From the NCBI GenBank assembly GCA_964607425.1, contig CAZSKQ010000010.1:1-59444 (forward strand): a stretch of 59,444 nucleotides of DNA, written 5' to 3'. Origin of the DNA: IDS-8 sp964607425. GTDB lineage: Bacteria; Pseudomonadota; Gammaproteobacteria; Steroidobacterales; Woeseiaceae. The notes below the pieces were generated by a model. That model was not told the DNA's origin, ran no database searches, and worked only from the letters and a program-made list of their open reading frames with translations. Below are positions 24,893 to 33,900 of this stretch, piece after piece. The stretch's first letter is position 1, and each line of letters opens with the position of its first letter. A program made the position numbers and the translations under genes.

Positions 24893-25837
24893 ATGAAGTT
24901 CAAAGACTATTACGAGGTGCTCGGCGTCGAGCGCGGCGCCTCCCAGGACGAGATCAAGCGCGCCTATCGCCGCCTGGCGCGCAAGTACCACCCGGACGTC
25001 AGCAAGGAGCCGGATGCCGAGGCGCGCTTCAAGGAGACGCGCGAAGCCTACGAGGTGCTGAAGGATCCGGAAAAGCGCAGCGCCTACGACCAGTTCGGCG
25101 AGAACTGGAAGGCGGGGCAGGATTTCCAGCCGCCGCCGGGCTGGGAACGCCGGAGCGGGCCCTCCTTCGGCGACGAGGCGTTCGCGGGCGCCGGCGATTT
25201 CAGCGAGTTCTTCGAAACCCTGTTTGGCCAGGGCGGACAGGGCGGTTTCCGCTTCCGGGCCGGCGGCGGCCGCATGCGCGGCGAGGATGCCAGCGCGACG
25301 ATCAGCATCCCCATCGAGGACGCGTTCCAGGGCGCGACCCGCACGGTGACGCTCGAAGTACCGGAAGTCGACGCGTCCGGGCGCGTCGGCCGCCGGCGGC
25401 GCACCCTGAACGTCAGGATCCCGAAAGGCGTCACCGCGGGCCAGCGCATCCGGCTGGAAAAACAGGGCGGGCCCGGTCTCGGCGGAGGTCCGCCCGGCGA
25501 CCTCTACCTCACCGTGGAGTTCGAGCCGCACCCGCTATACCGCGCCGAAGGCAAGGATCTTTACCTGGAGCTGCCGGTCACACCCTGGGAAGTCGCCCTG
25601 GGGCGCAAGGTGAAGGTGCCGACGCTTGCCGGCACGGTGGACCTCAAGATCCCGGCCGGCGCAGGCTCCGGCAAGACCCTGCGGCTCAAGGAACGGGGAT
25701 TGCCCGGGAAACCGCCCGGCGATCAATACGTCGAGCTGAAGGTGGTGGTGCCGCCGGCGGACGAGAAGGCACGCGAGCTTTACGAGAAGCTCGAACGCGA
25801 GCACAACGTGAACCCGCGCGCGAAACTCGGGGTGTAG
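24893..25837 (+). CDS. cbpA: DnaJ-type co-chaperone CbpA
   Basis: A 314-residue type II J-protein that stimulates DnaK. The J domain (about 1-70) contains DYYEVLGVERGAS and the HPD motif in KYHPDVSK (about 34-36). A Gly/Phe-rich linker (about 75-130: FGQGGQGGFRF) follows, then two C-terminal substrate-binding barrels (TISIPIEDAFQGATR; GDLYLTVEFEPHPLY). No zinc-finger is present, which separates it from DnaJ. The ATG at 24893 is used; an in-frame ATG eight codons upstream (MARARIQL) is less likely. cbpM follows after 4 bases. Confidence 0.93.
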   Translation: MKFKDYYEVLGVERGASQDEIKRAYRRLARKYHPDVSKEPDAEARFKETREAYEVLKDPEKRSAYDQFGENWKAGQDFQPPPGWERRSGPSFGDEAFAGAGDFSEFFETLFGQGGQGGFRFRAGGGRMRGEDASATISIPIEDAFQGATRTVTLEVPEVDASGRVGRRRRTLNVRIPKGVTAGQRIRLEKQGGPGLGGGPPGDLYLTVEFEPHPLYRAEGKDLYLELPVTPWEVALGRKVKVPTLAGTVDLKIPAGAGSGKTLRLKERGLPGKPPGDQYVELKVVVPPADEKARELYEKLEREHNVNPRAKLGV

Positions 25838-25841
25838 CGCG

Positions 25842-26141
25842 ATGAACGAGCGATCCAACGAAAGCTTGCGCGGCGTCATACTGGACGAGCGCGTGACCTT
25901 TACGCTGACCGAGCTCTGCCAGGCCTGCGGCGTGGAGAGGGAGCTGGTCGTGCAAATGGTGGACGAGGGCGTCATCGAGCCCGCCGCCGACAACGAACCG
26001 GAATGGCGCTTCCACGGCGCCTCGCTGCTGCGCGCGCGGACGGCCCTGCGCCTGGTGCGCGACCTCCACGTCAACTGGCCCGGCGCCGCCCTGGCGCTGG
26101 ACCTCCTGGACGAGCTGGACCGCCTGCACCGCCGCCCGTAA
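25842..26141 (+). CDS. cbpM: Chaperone modulator CbpM
   Basis: A 99-residue MerR-like helix-turn-helix protein that in E. coli binds the J domain of CbpA and inhibits it. FTLTELCQACGVERELVVQMVDEGVIEP is the winged-helix start and VRDLHVNWPGAALALDLLDEL the C-terminal helix, both family features. It lies 4 bases after cbpA, the standard arrangement. Repeat sequence follows its stop. Confidence 0.9.
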   Translation: MNERSNESLRGVILDERVTFTLTELCQACGVERELVVQMVDEGVIEPAADNEPEWRFHGASLLRARTALRLVRDLHVNWPGAALALDLLDELDRLHRRP

Positions 26142-26169
26142 CCCGCCGACTGGCGCCCCCGGCGCGAAA

Positions 26170-26235
26170 TGCAGGAGCGCGCATTGCGCGCGATGCCACG
26201 CCCGCCCGCCCCGGCATCGCGCCTGCCGCCGGGGC
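26170..26235. repeat. REP-like inverted doublet between cbpM and mtgA
   Basis: A left copy (GCAGGAGCGCGCATTG, then CGCGCGATGCC) is followed about 20 bases later by an inverted, decayed right copy (GGCATCGCGCCTGCC). It belongs to the GTAGGAGCGC family with the foot changed to GCAG. It occupies the convergent gap between the two genes. Confidence 0.75.
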
Positions 26236-26940
26236 TCACTGAAGCAGGGTCAGCCACCCTTCGCGGCGCAGCCGCTGCATATTTCGATGAATCCACTGCT
26301 GGCGGCCGCGTACGTAAGTGGAGGGCCGCGCCGCGTTGAGACGGGCCGGGTTCGGGAGCACCGCGGCGAGCAGCGCCGCCTCCGCGTCGGTCAGCTCGGC
26401 GGGAGCCTTGCCGAAATATTGCTCGCTCGCGGCGGGGAAGCCGTACAGGCCCGGCCCCAGCTCCACGATGTTGAGATACACCTCGAGGATGCGGCGCTTG
26501 GGCCACGTGGCTTCAATCAGCAGCGCGAGCCAGCCCTCGATGCCCTTGCGCAGCAGACTCCGGCCGGGCCAGAGCCAGAGGTTTTTCGCGACCTGCTGCG
26601 TAATGGTCGAGGCGCCGCGCAGGGTTGCGCCCTCGCGGTACTGCATCACCGATGCCTGGATGGCGGCGAAGTCGAAGCCGAAGTGCTGTGCGAACTTCTG
26701 GTCCTCCGCGGCGACGACCGCGAGCGCGGCCGCGTCGCCGAGGGACGGCCAGTCCGCCCAGGCGTACGCCACCGGCACCCGCCCGCTGTCGTCCTGCAGC
26801 ATGAAGGAGGTGACGGGTGGATCGAACCAGCGCAGGGGGAGCACGAAGAGTACGCTGAGGGCGATGAAAGCGGCGATGAGGGTCGCGACGATGCGCAGCA
26901 GGCGCCCGAAGATCCCGATTTTTACTTGCTGGCGAGGCAT
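26236..26940 (-). CDS. mtgA: Monofunctional biosynthetic peptidoglycan transglycosylase
   Basis: A 234-residue inner-membrane GT51 enzyme that polymerises glycan strands from lipid II. One TM helix (about 15-35) anchors the N-terminus. Catalytic-domain motifs are AAEDQKFAQHFGFD (about 78, first catalytic Glu), GASTITQQVAKNL (about 110) and RRILEVYLNIVELGPGLYG (about 153, second Glu). Length matches MtgA; no transpeptidase domain follows. The ATG at 26940 starts MPRQQVKIG; an upstream ATG adds 37 unlikely residues. Confidence 0.95.
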   Translation of the reverse strand: MPRQQVKIGIFGRLLRIVATLIAAFIALSVLFVLPLRWFDPPVTSFMLQDDSGRVPVAYAWADWPSLGDAAALAVVAAEDQKFAQHFGFDFAAIQASVMQYREGATLRGASTITQQVAKNLWLWPGRSLLRKGIEGWLALLIEATWPKRRILEVYLNIVELGPGLYGFPAASEQYFGKAPAELTDAEAALLAAVLPNPARLNAARPSTYVRGRQQWIHRNMQRLRREGWLTLLQ

Positions 26941-27086
26941 GGCGGGGAGGATACCGTATCCGCCCCGGGACGCCCGTGCAGGCCACCGGTGCGTGGGGAC
27001 ACGCGTAAGACGGGTTGCCGGCGCATTCACATTGTGCAGCAAATGTTGCACTCTGTCGGATCGGAAAAACGGATGCGGGGGCTAAA

Positions 27087-28976
27087 ATGAACAATAACGT
27101 CCGGCGGCACTCCGGGGTACTTGCACTCGCCCTGGCCACTTTACTGGCCGCTCTCCCGGCCGCGGCGGAGCGCACGGTCAAGCCTGCCCTGCACGGCGAG
27201 CACTGGGTCGCGATCACCGGCAAACCGCTGGGTGCGACTGCGGGCGCGATGACGTTCATACGCGGCGGCAACGCTGTCGACGCGGCCTGCGCCATGCTCG
27301 CGGCGACGTCGACGATGTGGGACACGCTCGGCTGGGGCGGCGAAACGCAGGCACTCATCTACAACCCGCATACGAAGAAGGTCATTGCCATCAACGCGCT
27401 CGGCGCGGCGCCGACCGGCGCCACCGCCGAATTCTTCCGCGAGCAAGGCATGATCTATCCGCCCGAGTACGGACCGCTGGCCGCGGTCACCCCCGGTACG
27501 CCAGGCGGCCTCATGGTAATGCTCGCGAGCTACGGCGAGCTGTCGCTGGCGGAAGTCCTCGCCCCGGCGATGCAGATGGCGCGGGGTTACCCGATCGAGG
27601 CCGCGCAGGCGGATAACATGGAACGGCACCGCGAGACGATCGCGCAATGGCCGGCGTCGAAACGCATCCTGCTGCCGCACTGGCAGGAGGGCTCGGCGGA
27701 GCGAGCCGCACCGTATCCCGGCGAAGTCTTTCGCCAGCCGGACCTGCTGGCGACCCTGCAAAAGCTGGTGGACGCGGAGGCCGCGGCCCTCGAAGAAGGT
27801 AAGAGCCGGGAACAGGCCATCATGGCCGCCTACGACCGCTTCTACCGCGGCGACATCGCCGAGGAGCTGGTGCGGGCGACGCAGGCCGCCGGCGGCCTCA
27901 TCACCATGGAGGACCTCGACCGCTGGCAGGTGTACATCGAGGAGCCGGTCAGCACCAACTACCGCGGCATCGACGTCTACAAGCTGACGCACTGGGTGCA
28001 GGGCCCGGTGATGCTGCAGGCATTGAACATCCTCGAGCACGCCGACCTGAAGTCGATGGGCTACAACAGCAGCCGCTACATCCACGCGCTCTACCAGGCC
28101 ATGAACCTCGCCTTCGCCGACCGCGACTTCTACTACGGCGACCCGTACTTCCCGCCCGAGGAGCCCATCGAAGGCCTGCTGTCGGAGGAATATGCGCGGG
28201 CCCGCTTCGAGCAGATCGACTGGTCGCACAACGACGAGACAGTGAAGCCCGGCGATCCATATCCGTACCAGGACGGGAAGAATCCCTATCTCGAGTTGCT
28301 GGAGCAGTGGACCCCGGTGCCGCCCACCGCCGATCGCGAGGGCGAGGCAGGCTTCCAGCAGGCTTTCCAAATGACGCCGGATGAGGCTTTCGTGGCGGGC
28401 ACGACCTCGATCCAGGCGGCGGATGAGGAAGGCTGGGTCGTCTCCGTAACGCCAAGCGGCGGATGGATTCCGGCATTCATCGCCGGGCGCACCGGCGTGG
28501 GCCTGAGCCAGCGTATGCAGGCGTTCGTCCTCGACGCGGCCATGAACCCGTTCAATGTCGTGGAACCCGGGAAACGGCCGCGCGCCACGCTGACCCCCGG
28601 CATGGCGCTGAAGAACGGCAAGCCGTTTTTGTCCTTCGCGGTGCAGGGTGGCGACACGCAGGACCAGAACCTCCTGCAGTTTTTCCTGAACGTCGTGGAA
28701 TTCGGCATGAATGTGCAGCAGGCGGCCGAGGCCGCCAACATCACGAGCTACCAGATGCAAAGCTCGTTCGGGGCGCACACGGCCGAGCCGGGACGGCTGG
28801 TGGTGCGCGAGGATGTGCCCGGCTGGGTGCAGGACCGGCTGCGGAACATGGGCTACGACGTCGAGACGAGCAAGCGTACCTCGGGACCGATCACGGCGAT
28901 TTACTTCGATCGCGACCACGGCACCATGTGGGGCGCCGCCAGCGATTTCGGCGAGGACTACGGCATCGCCTGGTAG
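27087..28976 (+). CDS. Gamma-glutamyltransferase family protein, exported
   Basis: A 629-residue periplasmic Ntn-hydrolase of the gamma-glutamyltranspeptidase family. The signal peptide ends in LPAAAE (about 24). The large-subunit substrate pocket has GGNAVDAACAML (about 66), and the probable autocleavage/nucleophile Thr is in AGTTSIQAADEEGW (about 438). The small subunit shows NPFNVVEPGKRPRATLTP and FAVQGGDTQDQ. The motif differs from classical HTTHxSVvD, so the donor may not be glutathione. The TAG stop is formed by a REP element that it shares with the convergent DUF2182 gene. Confidence 0.88.
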   Translation: MNNNVRRHSGVLALALATLLAALPAAAERTVKPALHGEHWVAITGKPLGATAGAMTFIRGGNAVDAACAMLAATSTMWDTLGWGGETQALIYNPHTKKVIAINALGAAPTGATAEFFREQGMIYPPEYGPLAAVTPGTPGGLMVMLASYGELSLAEVLAPAMQMARGYPIEAAQADNMERHRETIAQWPASKRILLPHWQEGSAERAAPYPGEVFRQPDLLATLQKLVDAEAAALEEGKSREQAIMAAYDRFYRGDIAEELVRATQAAGGLITMEDLDRWQVYIEEPVSTNYRGIDVYKLTHWVQGPVMLQALNILEHADLKSMGYNSSRYIHALYQAMNLAFADRDFYYGDPYFPPEEPIEGLLSEEYARARFEQIDWSHNDETVKPGDPYPYQDGKNPYLELLEQWTPVPPTADREGEAGFQQAFQMTPDEAFVAGTTSIQAADEEGWVVSVTPSGGWIPAFIAGRTGVGLSQRMQAFVLDAAMNPFNVVEPGKRPRATLTPGMALKNGKPFLSFAVQGGDTQDQNLLQFFLNVVEFGMNVQQAAEAANITSYQMQSSFGAHTAEPGRLVVREDVPGWVQDRLRNMGYDVETSKRTSGPITAIYFDRDHGTMWGAASDFGEDYGIAW

Positions 28977-28995
28977 GAGCGCGCGGCGCTCCTAC
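28973..28995. repeat. Perfect REP palindrome supplying both stop codons
   Basis: GTAGGAGCGC, three bases (GCG), then the exact reverse complement GCGCTCCTAC. The TAG of the left foot (28974-28976) is the stop of the gamma-glutamyltransferase gene. The complementary TAG of the right foot (28994-28992) is the stop of the convergent DUF2182 gene. As a perfect hairpin it could also limit read-through in both directions. Confidence 0.9.
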
Positions 28996-29798
28996 GCCAG
29001 CAGGGTGATACCGGCGGTCACCATGACGGCGCCCGCGCCGCGCGCAATCCAGTGACCGAAGCGGTGCAGTTTCTCCAGCAGCACGAGCGCCGCAAGCCCC
29101 GCGATCCAGACCAGGTTCATCACGCCGCCGACGAACAAAAGCAGCATGAGCGACCAGCAGCAGCCGATGCAGTAGAGTCCGTGATGCATTCCGAGGCGCA
29201 GCGCGCCCGCGCGAGTCTTGCGCCAATGCGCCGCCAGGAAGCTCGCGGGCGAGCGGCACCGGTTGAGGCAGCGGTTCTTCCAGGGCGAAAACTGGTACAG
29301 ACCGGCCCCCGCCAAAAACGCCCCGGACAGCGTCGCGGTCGTGCTCCACATTGTCATCCGGTGCACGAGGCCGGATTGCTCCAGGGTGAAATGCAGGCCG
29401 GTGGCGGCGGCGCTGAACAGCAGCCAGGCCAGCAGGTAGCCGCCGGCAAAGGCCGCGGTCGGCACCACCGGCGACAGGTCCGCACCGCTTTGCCGCCCGT
29501 GCCGGTATACCCGCGCGTACAAAAGGATCATTGGCGCGGCGCTCGGCACCATCATGGCGATCATCATGATCCACCACATGAGCAGCACGAGCAGCCAGTA
29601 GCCGGCGCTCCATGTTCCGCCGCCGCCCCGCATCATCGGCGGAGGAAACTGCCACGACAGCATGGCCGCCATGCTCATCCCGGTGCCCGACCCGGCGAGC
29701 AGCCATGCCCAGGACAACGCGCAGATCAAGAGCAGCCCGCCGCCGACGATCCACCGATCGCGCCGCAGCAACGCCTCGGCGGCGGAGCTGCCGATCAC
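28992..29798 (-). CDS. DUF2182 polytopic membrane protein, Met/His/Cys-rich
   Basis: A 268-residue inner-membrane protein with about seven TM helices. Metal-coordinating residues cluster in and near the membrane: GMSMAAM and MMRG (N-terminal loop), MWWIMMIAMMVPSAAPM (second helix), WKNRCLNRCRSP and GMHHGLYCIGCCWSLM (about 215). These are DUF2182 hallmarks, and the pattern suggests copper or another soft metal, by inference. The GTG at 29798 follows the DUF1326 stop by 4 bases with GAGG upstream; the ATG at 29873 would overlap DUF1326 by 71 bases. The DUF1326-DUF2182 pair recurs in many bacteria. Confidence 0.88.
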   Translation of the reverse strand: MIGSSAAEALLRRDRWIVGGGLLLICALSWAWLLAGSGTGMSMAAMLSWQFPPPMMRGGGGTWSAGYWLLVLLMWWIMMIAMMVPSAAPMILLYARVYRHGRQSGADLSPVVPTAAFAGGYLLAWLLFSAAATGLHFTLEQSGLVHRMTMWSTTATLSGAFLAGAGLYQFSPWKNRCLNRCRSPASFLAAHWRKTRAGALRLGMHHGLYCIGCCWSLMLLLFVGGVMNLVWIAGLAALVLLEKLHRFGHWIARGAGAVMVTAGITLLA

Positions 29799-29802
29799 GC
29801 CC

Positions 29803-30441
29803 TCACGCCGCGGCTTTGACGACCCCGTGATTGTTGAGGTGGATGTGCGCGAACTGCGCATAGCTGTTCTCATATGCGGTCTTCAGCGGCCCCGTGCTTT
29901 TCGCGGTCGCGCTGCCCACTTCGGCGACGTTGTACTCAAAGCCGTCCGGCAGCTCGATACGCGCGCGGTGCTCGGCGCCCGTTACCGGGTTCCTGATCGG
30001 TTCGCCGCGGCCTTCTATCAGGCCGTCCACCGACATGTGCCCGCGCCGTCCGGGGACATCCACCTCCAGCGTTATCGGCTTGAACGCCGGATCGAAGACC
30101 TCGGCCAGGGTGGTGGCAAACACGGCCCACACGGTAGCGCCCGGGTCCGTTTCCTGCCCGCTCAGGATCGTGAGCAACGCCATTCGCTGCGCCTCGTCGG
30201 CACGCTCGTCGATGATCATCCAGGCCCGGCCGCCGCCTTCATGGATCGCGCCCGGCCAACAGAGCACCCCGATGGCATTCAGGCCGTCGAGCTGCGTGTC
30301 GCCGAAGTGCCCTTTCCTGATCCTGAACCCGGCGATTGCCTCGCAGCACCCCCGCGTCGGCCGGGCATTGAACTGGCAGGGGCAACCCCAGTCGCAGTTG
30401 CAGGTCACCATCTCGTCCGCTTCGATTTCCCAGGGTGTCAT
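29803..30441 (-). CDS. DUF1326 protein with N-terminal Cys cluster
   Basis: A 212-residue cytoplasmic protein of the DUF1326 family. The N-terminus holds a dense Cys cluster (CNCDWGCPCQF at about 14-24, then GCC at about 31) typical of the family and likely to bind a metal or cluster. Later segments (YNVAEVGSATAKST; AQFAHIHLNNHG) are also family-conserved. It is immediately followed by the DUF2182 membrane gene, so the pair probably works together. It starts 4 bases into the tail of a broken DUF885 gene, so it may now be transcribed from that gene's promoter. Confidence 0.88.
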   Translation of the reverse strand: MTPWEIEADEMVTCNCDWGCPCQFNARPTRGCCEAIAGFRIRKGHFGDTQLDGLNAIGVLCWPGAIHEGGGRAWMIIDERADEAQRMALLTILSGQETDPGATVWAVFATTLAEVFDPAFKPITLEVDVPGRRGHMSVDGLIEGRGEPIRNPVTGAEHRARIELPDGFEYNVAEVGSATAKSTGPLKTAYENSYAQFAHIHLNNHGVVKAAA

Positions 30442-30801
30442 TGCTGTCTCCTGTTTAGCGGTGATTGCGCGCAGTATAGGCCCACGTGGTGGTCAATGCG
30501 CTCCGTGCCCGGGTGGAGCAGGCGACCCAGGTATTCCTGGTTGTGCGCCCGGTATTCCGGGCCGAGCGAATTGGCGAGCCGGTCGTTGTACCGCTCGTCG
30601 CCGATGGAGGTTGCGAGCAGCGGGTTCAGCTCGAGCTCTCGCTCGAAAAACTCCTCGACCAGGGCGGCCAGTTGCGCGGGGGCGTTCGCGCCGCCGGCGT
30701 CCCGGGGCGGCTTCTGCCGGCGGCTCGTTTGCGCGTTCGGGTCCGCCGCAAGCGGCGAGGAGCACAAGGGTGGCGATGCCCGCGACTGTCGATAGCTTCA
30801 T
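30438..30801 (-). pseudogene. Frameshifted, truncated DUF885 lipoprotein gene
   Basis: The start (ATG 30801, SD AAGGA) encodes a lipoprotein signal (STVAGIATLVLLAACGG, Cys at 19) and GPERANEPPAEAAPG. The frame then shifts by one base at about 30670-30710. In the other frame, AALVEEFFERELELNPLLATSIGDERYNDRL continues, which is the recognisable N-terminus of DUF885 (dipeptidyl-type) proteins. The homology fades after about residue 105, whereas intact members are about 600 residues. The rest has been deleted up to the DUF1326 start. A sequencing error could explain the frameshift but not the truncation. Confidence 0.8.
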
Positions 30802-30930
30802 TGCGCGGTCCTTGTATTATCGCGGTAGAGGCGGCGTGTTACGCAGGCGCCCCATGATGGCCGCGCCGTCGCTGTTGGTAAAGGGACAACGGATCGCCCG
30901 TGAGACGGGCCCCGCGGCTCGCATGGCGAC
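30802..30930. promoter_or_regulatory. Divergent promoter region, DUF885 remnant / oplaH
   Basis: 129 bases between two divergent starts. On the minus strand GATAAT, about 25 bases before the remnant's ATG, is a reasonable -10 box. It probably now drives DUF1326-DUF2182. No clear -35 is visible. Confidence 0.35.
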
Positions 30931-33900
30931 ATGACCAAGTACAACGACTGGCAATTCTGGATCGACCGGGGCGGCACGTTCACCGACGTTGTCGCGCTCC
31001 GCCCCGATGGTTCGATCGAGACGACGAAGCTGCTGTCGGAAGCCGACGCACACTACGAGGATGCGGCCGCGGAAGGTATCCGGCGCCTGCTCGCGCAGTG
31101 GTCCGCGGCCGGCGGCCCCGAGCGCCGGATCGCCGCAGTAAAGATGGGCACCACGGTGGCCACCAACGCCCTGCTGCAACGCCGCGGGCGCAAGACCGCG
31201 CTGGTGGTTACGCAAGGCTTTGCCGACGCCCTTGCCATCGGTTACCAGAACCGCCCCGACATCTTCGCGCTCGAGATCCTGAAACCCGAGCCGCTCTACA
31301 GCCGCGTGCTGGAAGCAGCGGAGCGCGTCACCGCGGACGGGGACGTGCTCATGCCGCTCGACGAAAGCGCCATCCGTGAAGCGCTGGCCGGCTGCGTGGC
31401 CGACGGACTGGACTCGCTCGCGGTGTGCCTGCTGCACGGTTATCGCTGGCCGGAGCATGAGCGCCGCATTGCGCGGATCGCCGTCGATTGCGGCATGCGC
31501 CAGGTCTCCGTGTCGCACGATGTCGAACCGCTCATCAAGTTCGTCAGCCGTGCCGAAACGACGCTGGTCGATGCGTACCTGACACCGGTGCTGGTCAGCT
31601 ACATCGACGGCCTGCGCCAGGCGCTCTTCCCCGTCGCGGAACCGCGCCGCCTCCTGTTCATGCAGAGCAACGGCGGGCTCGTGGTCGCCGATCGCTTCCG
31701 CGGCAAGGACAGCGTGCTGTCGGGTCCGGCCGCGGGCGTGGTAGGCATGGTGGAGACGGCGCGCATCGCCGGTCTCGACCGGCTGATCGGCTTCGACATG
31801 GGCGGCACCTCGACCGACGTCTCCGCGTGGAGCGGCGAGTACGAGCGCGACAACCAGTCCACGGTCGCCGGCGTGCGCCTGCGCGCACCGATGATGAAGA
31901 TCCACACGATCGCCTCCGGCGGCGGCTCGGTCCTGCGCTACGCCGACGGACGCTACCAGGTCGGCCCGGAGTCGGCGGGCGCGGATCCCGGCCCCGCGAG
32001 CTACCGCCGCGGCGGTCCGCTGACGATCACGGATGCGAACCTGCTGCTCGGCCGCATTCCTGTCGACTATTTTCCGCGGGTGTTCGGCCCGGCCGCGGAC
32101 GAGCCCCTGGACCTGCAGATCGCGCAGCAAAAGTTCGCCGCGCTGGCGGCCGAGGTCGCCGCCGACCGCGGCGAAGCCGTGCAGCCCGAGGATGTCGCCG
32201 CGGGCTTTTTGACGGTAGCAGTCGAGACCATGGCGAACGCGATTCGCAAGATCACGATAGAGCGCGGCGCCGACGTGCGCGATTTCACCCTGTGCTGCTT
32301 CGGCGGCGCGGGCGGGCAGCACGCCTGCCTGGTCGCCGCCGTGCTCGGCATCAAGCGCGTGTGGCTGCATCCGCTCGCCGGCGTGCTGTCGGCTTACGGC
32401 ATGGGGCTCGCGGATATACGCGTCGAGCGGCAGCAGTCGATTGAAGCGCCATTTGCGGACGACAGCCCGGTACGGCTGCGCAAACCGCTGAAGGCACTCG
32501 AGGCCGAATGCAACCAGCTGCTCGAGCAGCAGAACGTGCCGCCGGAGTACCGCCATTTCTCGGCCTCCGTCGGCCTCCGCGTGCGCGGCTCCGACAGCGT
32601 CATCGACGTCGCGCCCGGCAGCGCGGCGGCTATGCGGCGCGAGTTCGAGCGCCTGCATCACGATCGTTTCGGCACGGACGTCGCCGCCTGCGAACTGCTC
32701 GTTGCCACCGTGCGCGTCGAGGGCACCGGCATCGAACAGGTCTTCGACGAGCCGCAGGTCGCCCCCGGCCCCCCGCCGGAGCCCGCCGGCCGCCGCCGGC
32801 TGCGCGTCGGCAACGCCTGGCGCGATGTGCCGGTGTTTCGCCGGGAAGCGCTGGCAGCGAACGCGACGATCCGCGGCCCGGCGATCGTGATCGAAGCCAG
32901 CGGCACGACCGTGATCGACGACGGCTGGCGCGGGCGCGTCAACCAATGGGGCCACCTGCTGCTCGAGAGCCGCGAGACGGAGGGTGCGCCCGGCATCGCC
33001 GCCGCACCGGCGCGCGCACCCGATCCCGTGCGCCTGGAAGTGTTCAACCGCTTGTTCATGCATATCGCCGAACAAATGGGCAGCATTCTCACGAACACCG
33101 CGCTGTCGGTGAATATCCGCGAGCGGCTCGATTTTTCCTGCGCGCTGTTCGATGCGGAGGGAAGGCTGGTCTCGAACGCCCCGCACATGCCGGTGCACCT
33201 CGGTTCCATGGGCGAAAGCGTGCGCCGCGTGATTGCCGACCTCGGCGATACGCTGCAGGACGGCGACGCCATCATGCAGAACTCACCGTACAACGGCGGC
33301 ACCCACCTGCCCGACATCACCGTGGTAACCCCCTGGTTCGCCGGCGGCAGGGCACCTCGATTCTTTCTCGCCTCGCGCGCGCACCACGCGGACGTCGGCG
33401 GCATCACGCCCGGTTCAATGCCCTCGGCGAGCGCGCACATCGACGAGGAAGGCGTGCTGATCGACAATTTCCCCCTCGTCCGCCGCGGCCGCCTGCAAAC
33501 AGAAGCACTGCAGCAACTGTTCGCGGGCGCGAAATACCCGCCCCGGAATCCCGCGCAGAACCTGGCGGACCTCAAAGCGCAGCTCGCGGCGAACCGGCAC
33601 GGCATCCGGCAGCTGCAAAAGGCGGTCGACCGGTTCGGGCTGGCGACCGTGCAGGCCTATCTCGGCTTCGTGCGGGAGAACGCCGCCGCCAGCGTGCGCC
33701 GCCTCCTCGGGAGGCTGTCGGACGGAGCCTTTGCCTGCGAGCTCGATTCGGGCGAGCGCATCGAAGTGCGGGTGTCGATCGATCGCGCGCGGCGCACGGC
33801 GGTCGTGGATTTCACGGGCACGTCACCGCAGTCGGCGGCGAACTTCAACGCGCCGGAAGCCGTCACCCGCGCCGCGGTGCTGTACGTGTTCCGCACCCTC

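Noticed and set aside
28973..28995. Classical Rho-independent terminator
   Set aside because: The palindrome has no T-run on either strand and matches the REP family; any termination effect would be secondary.
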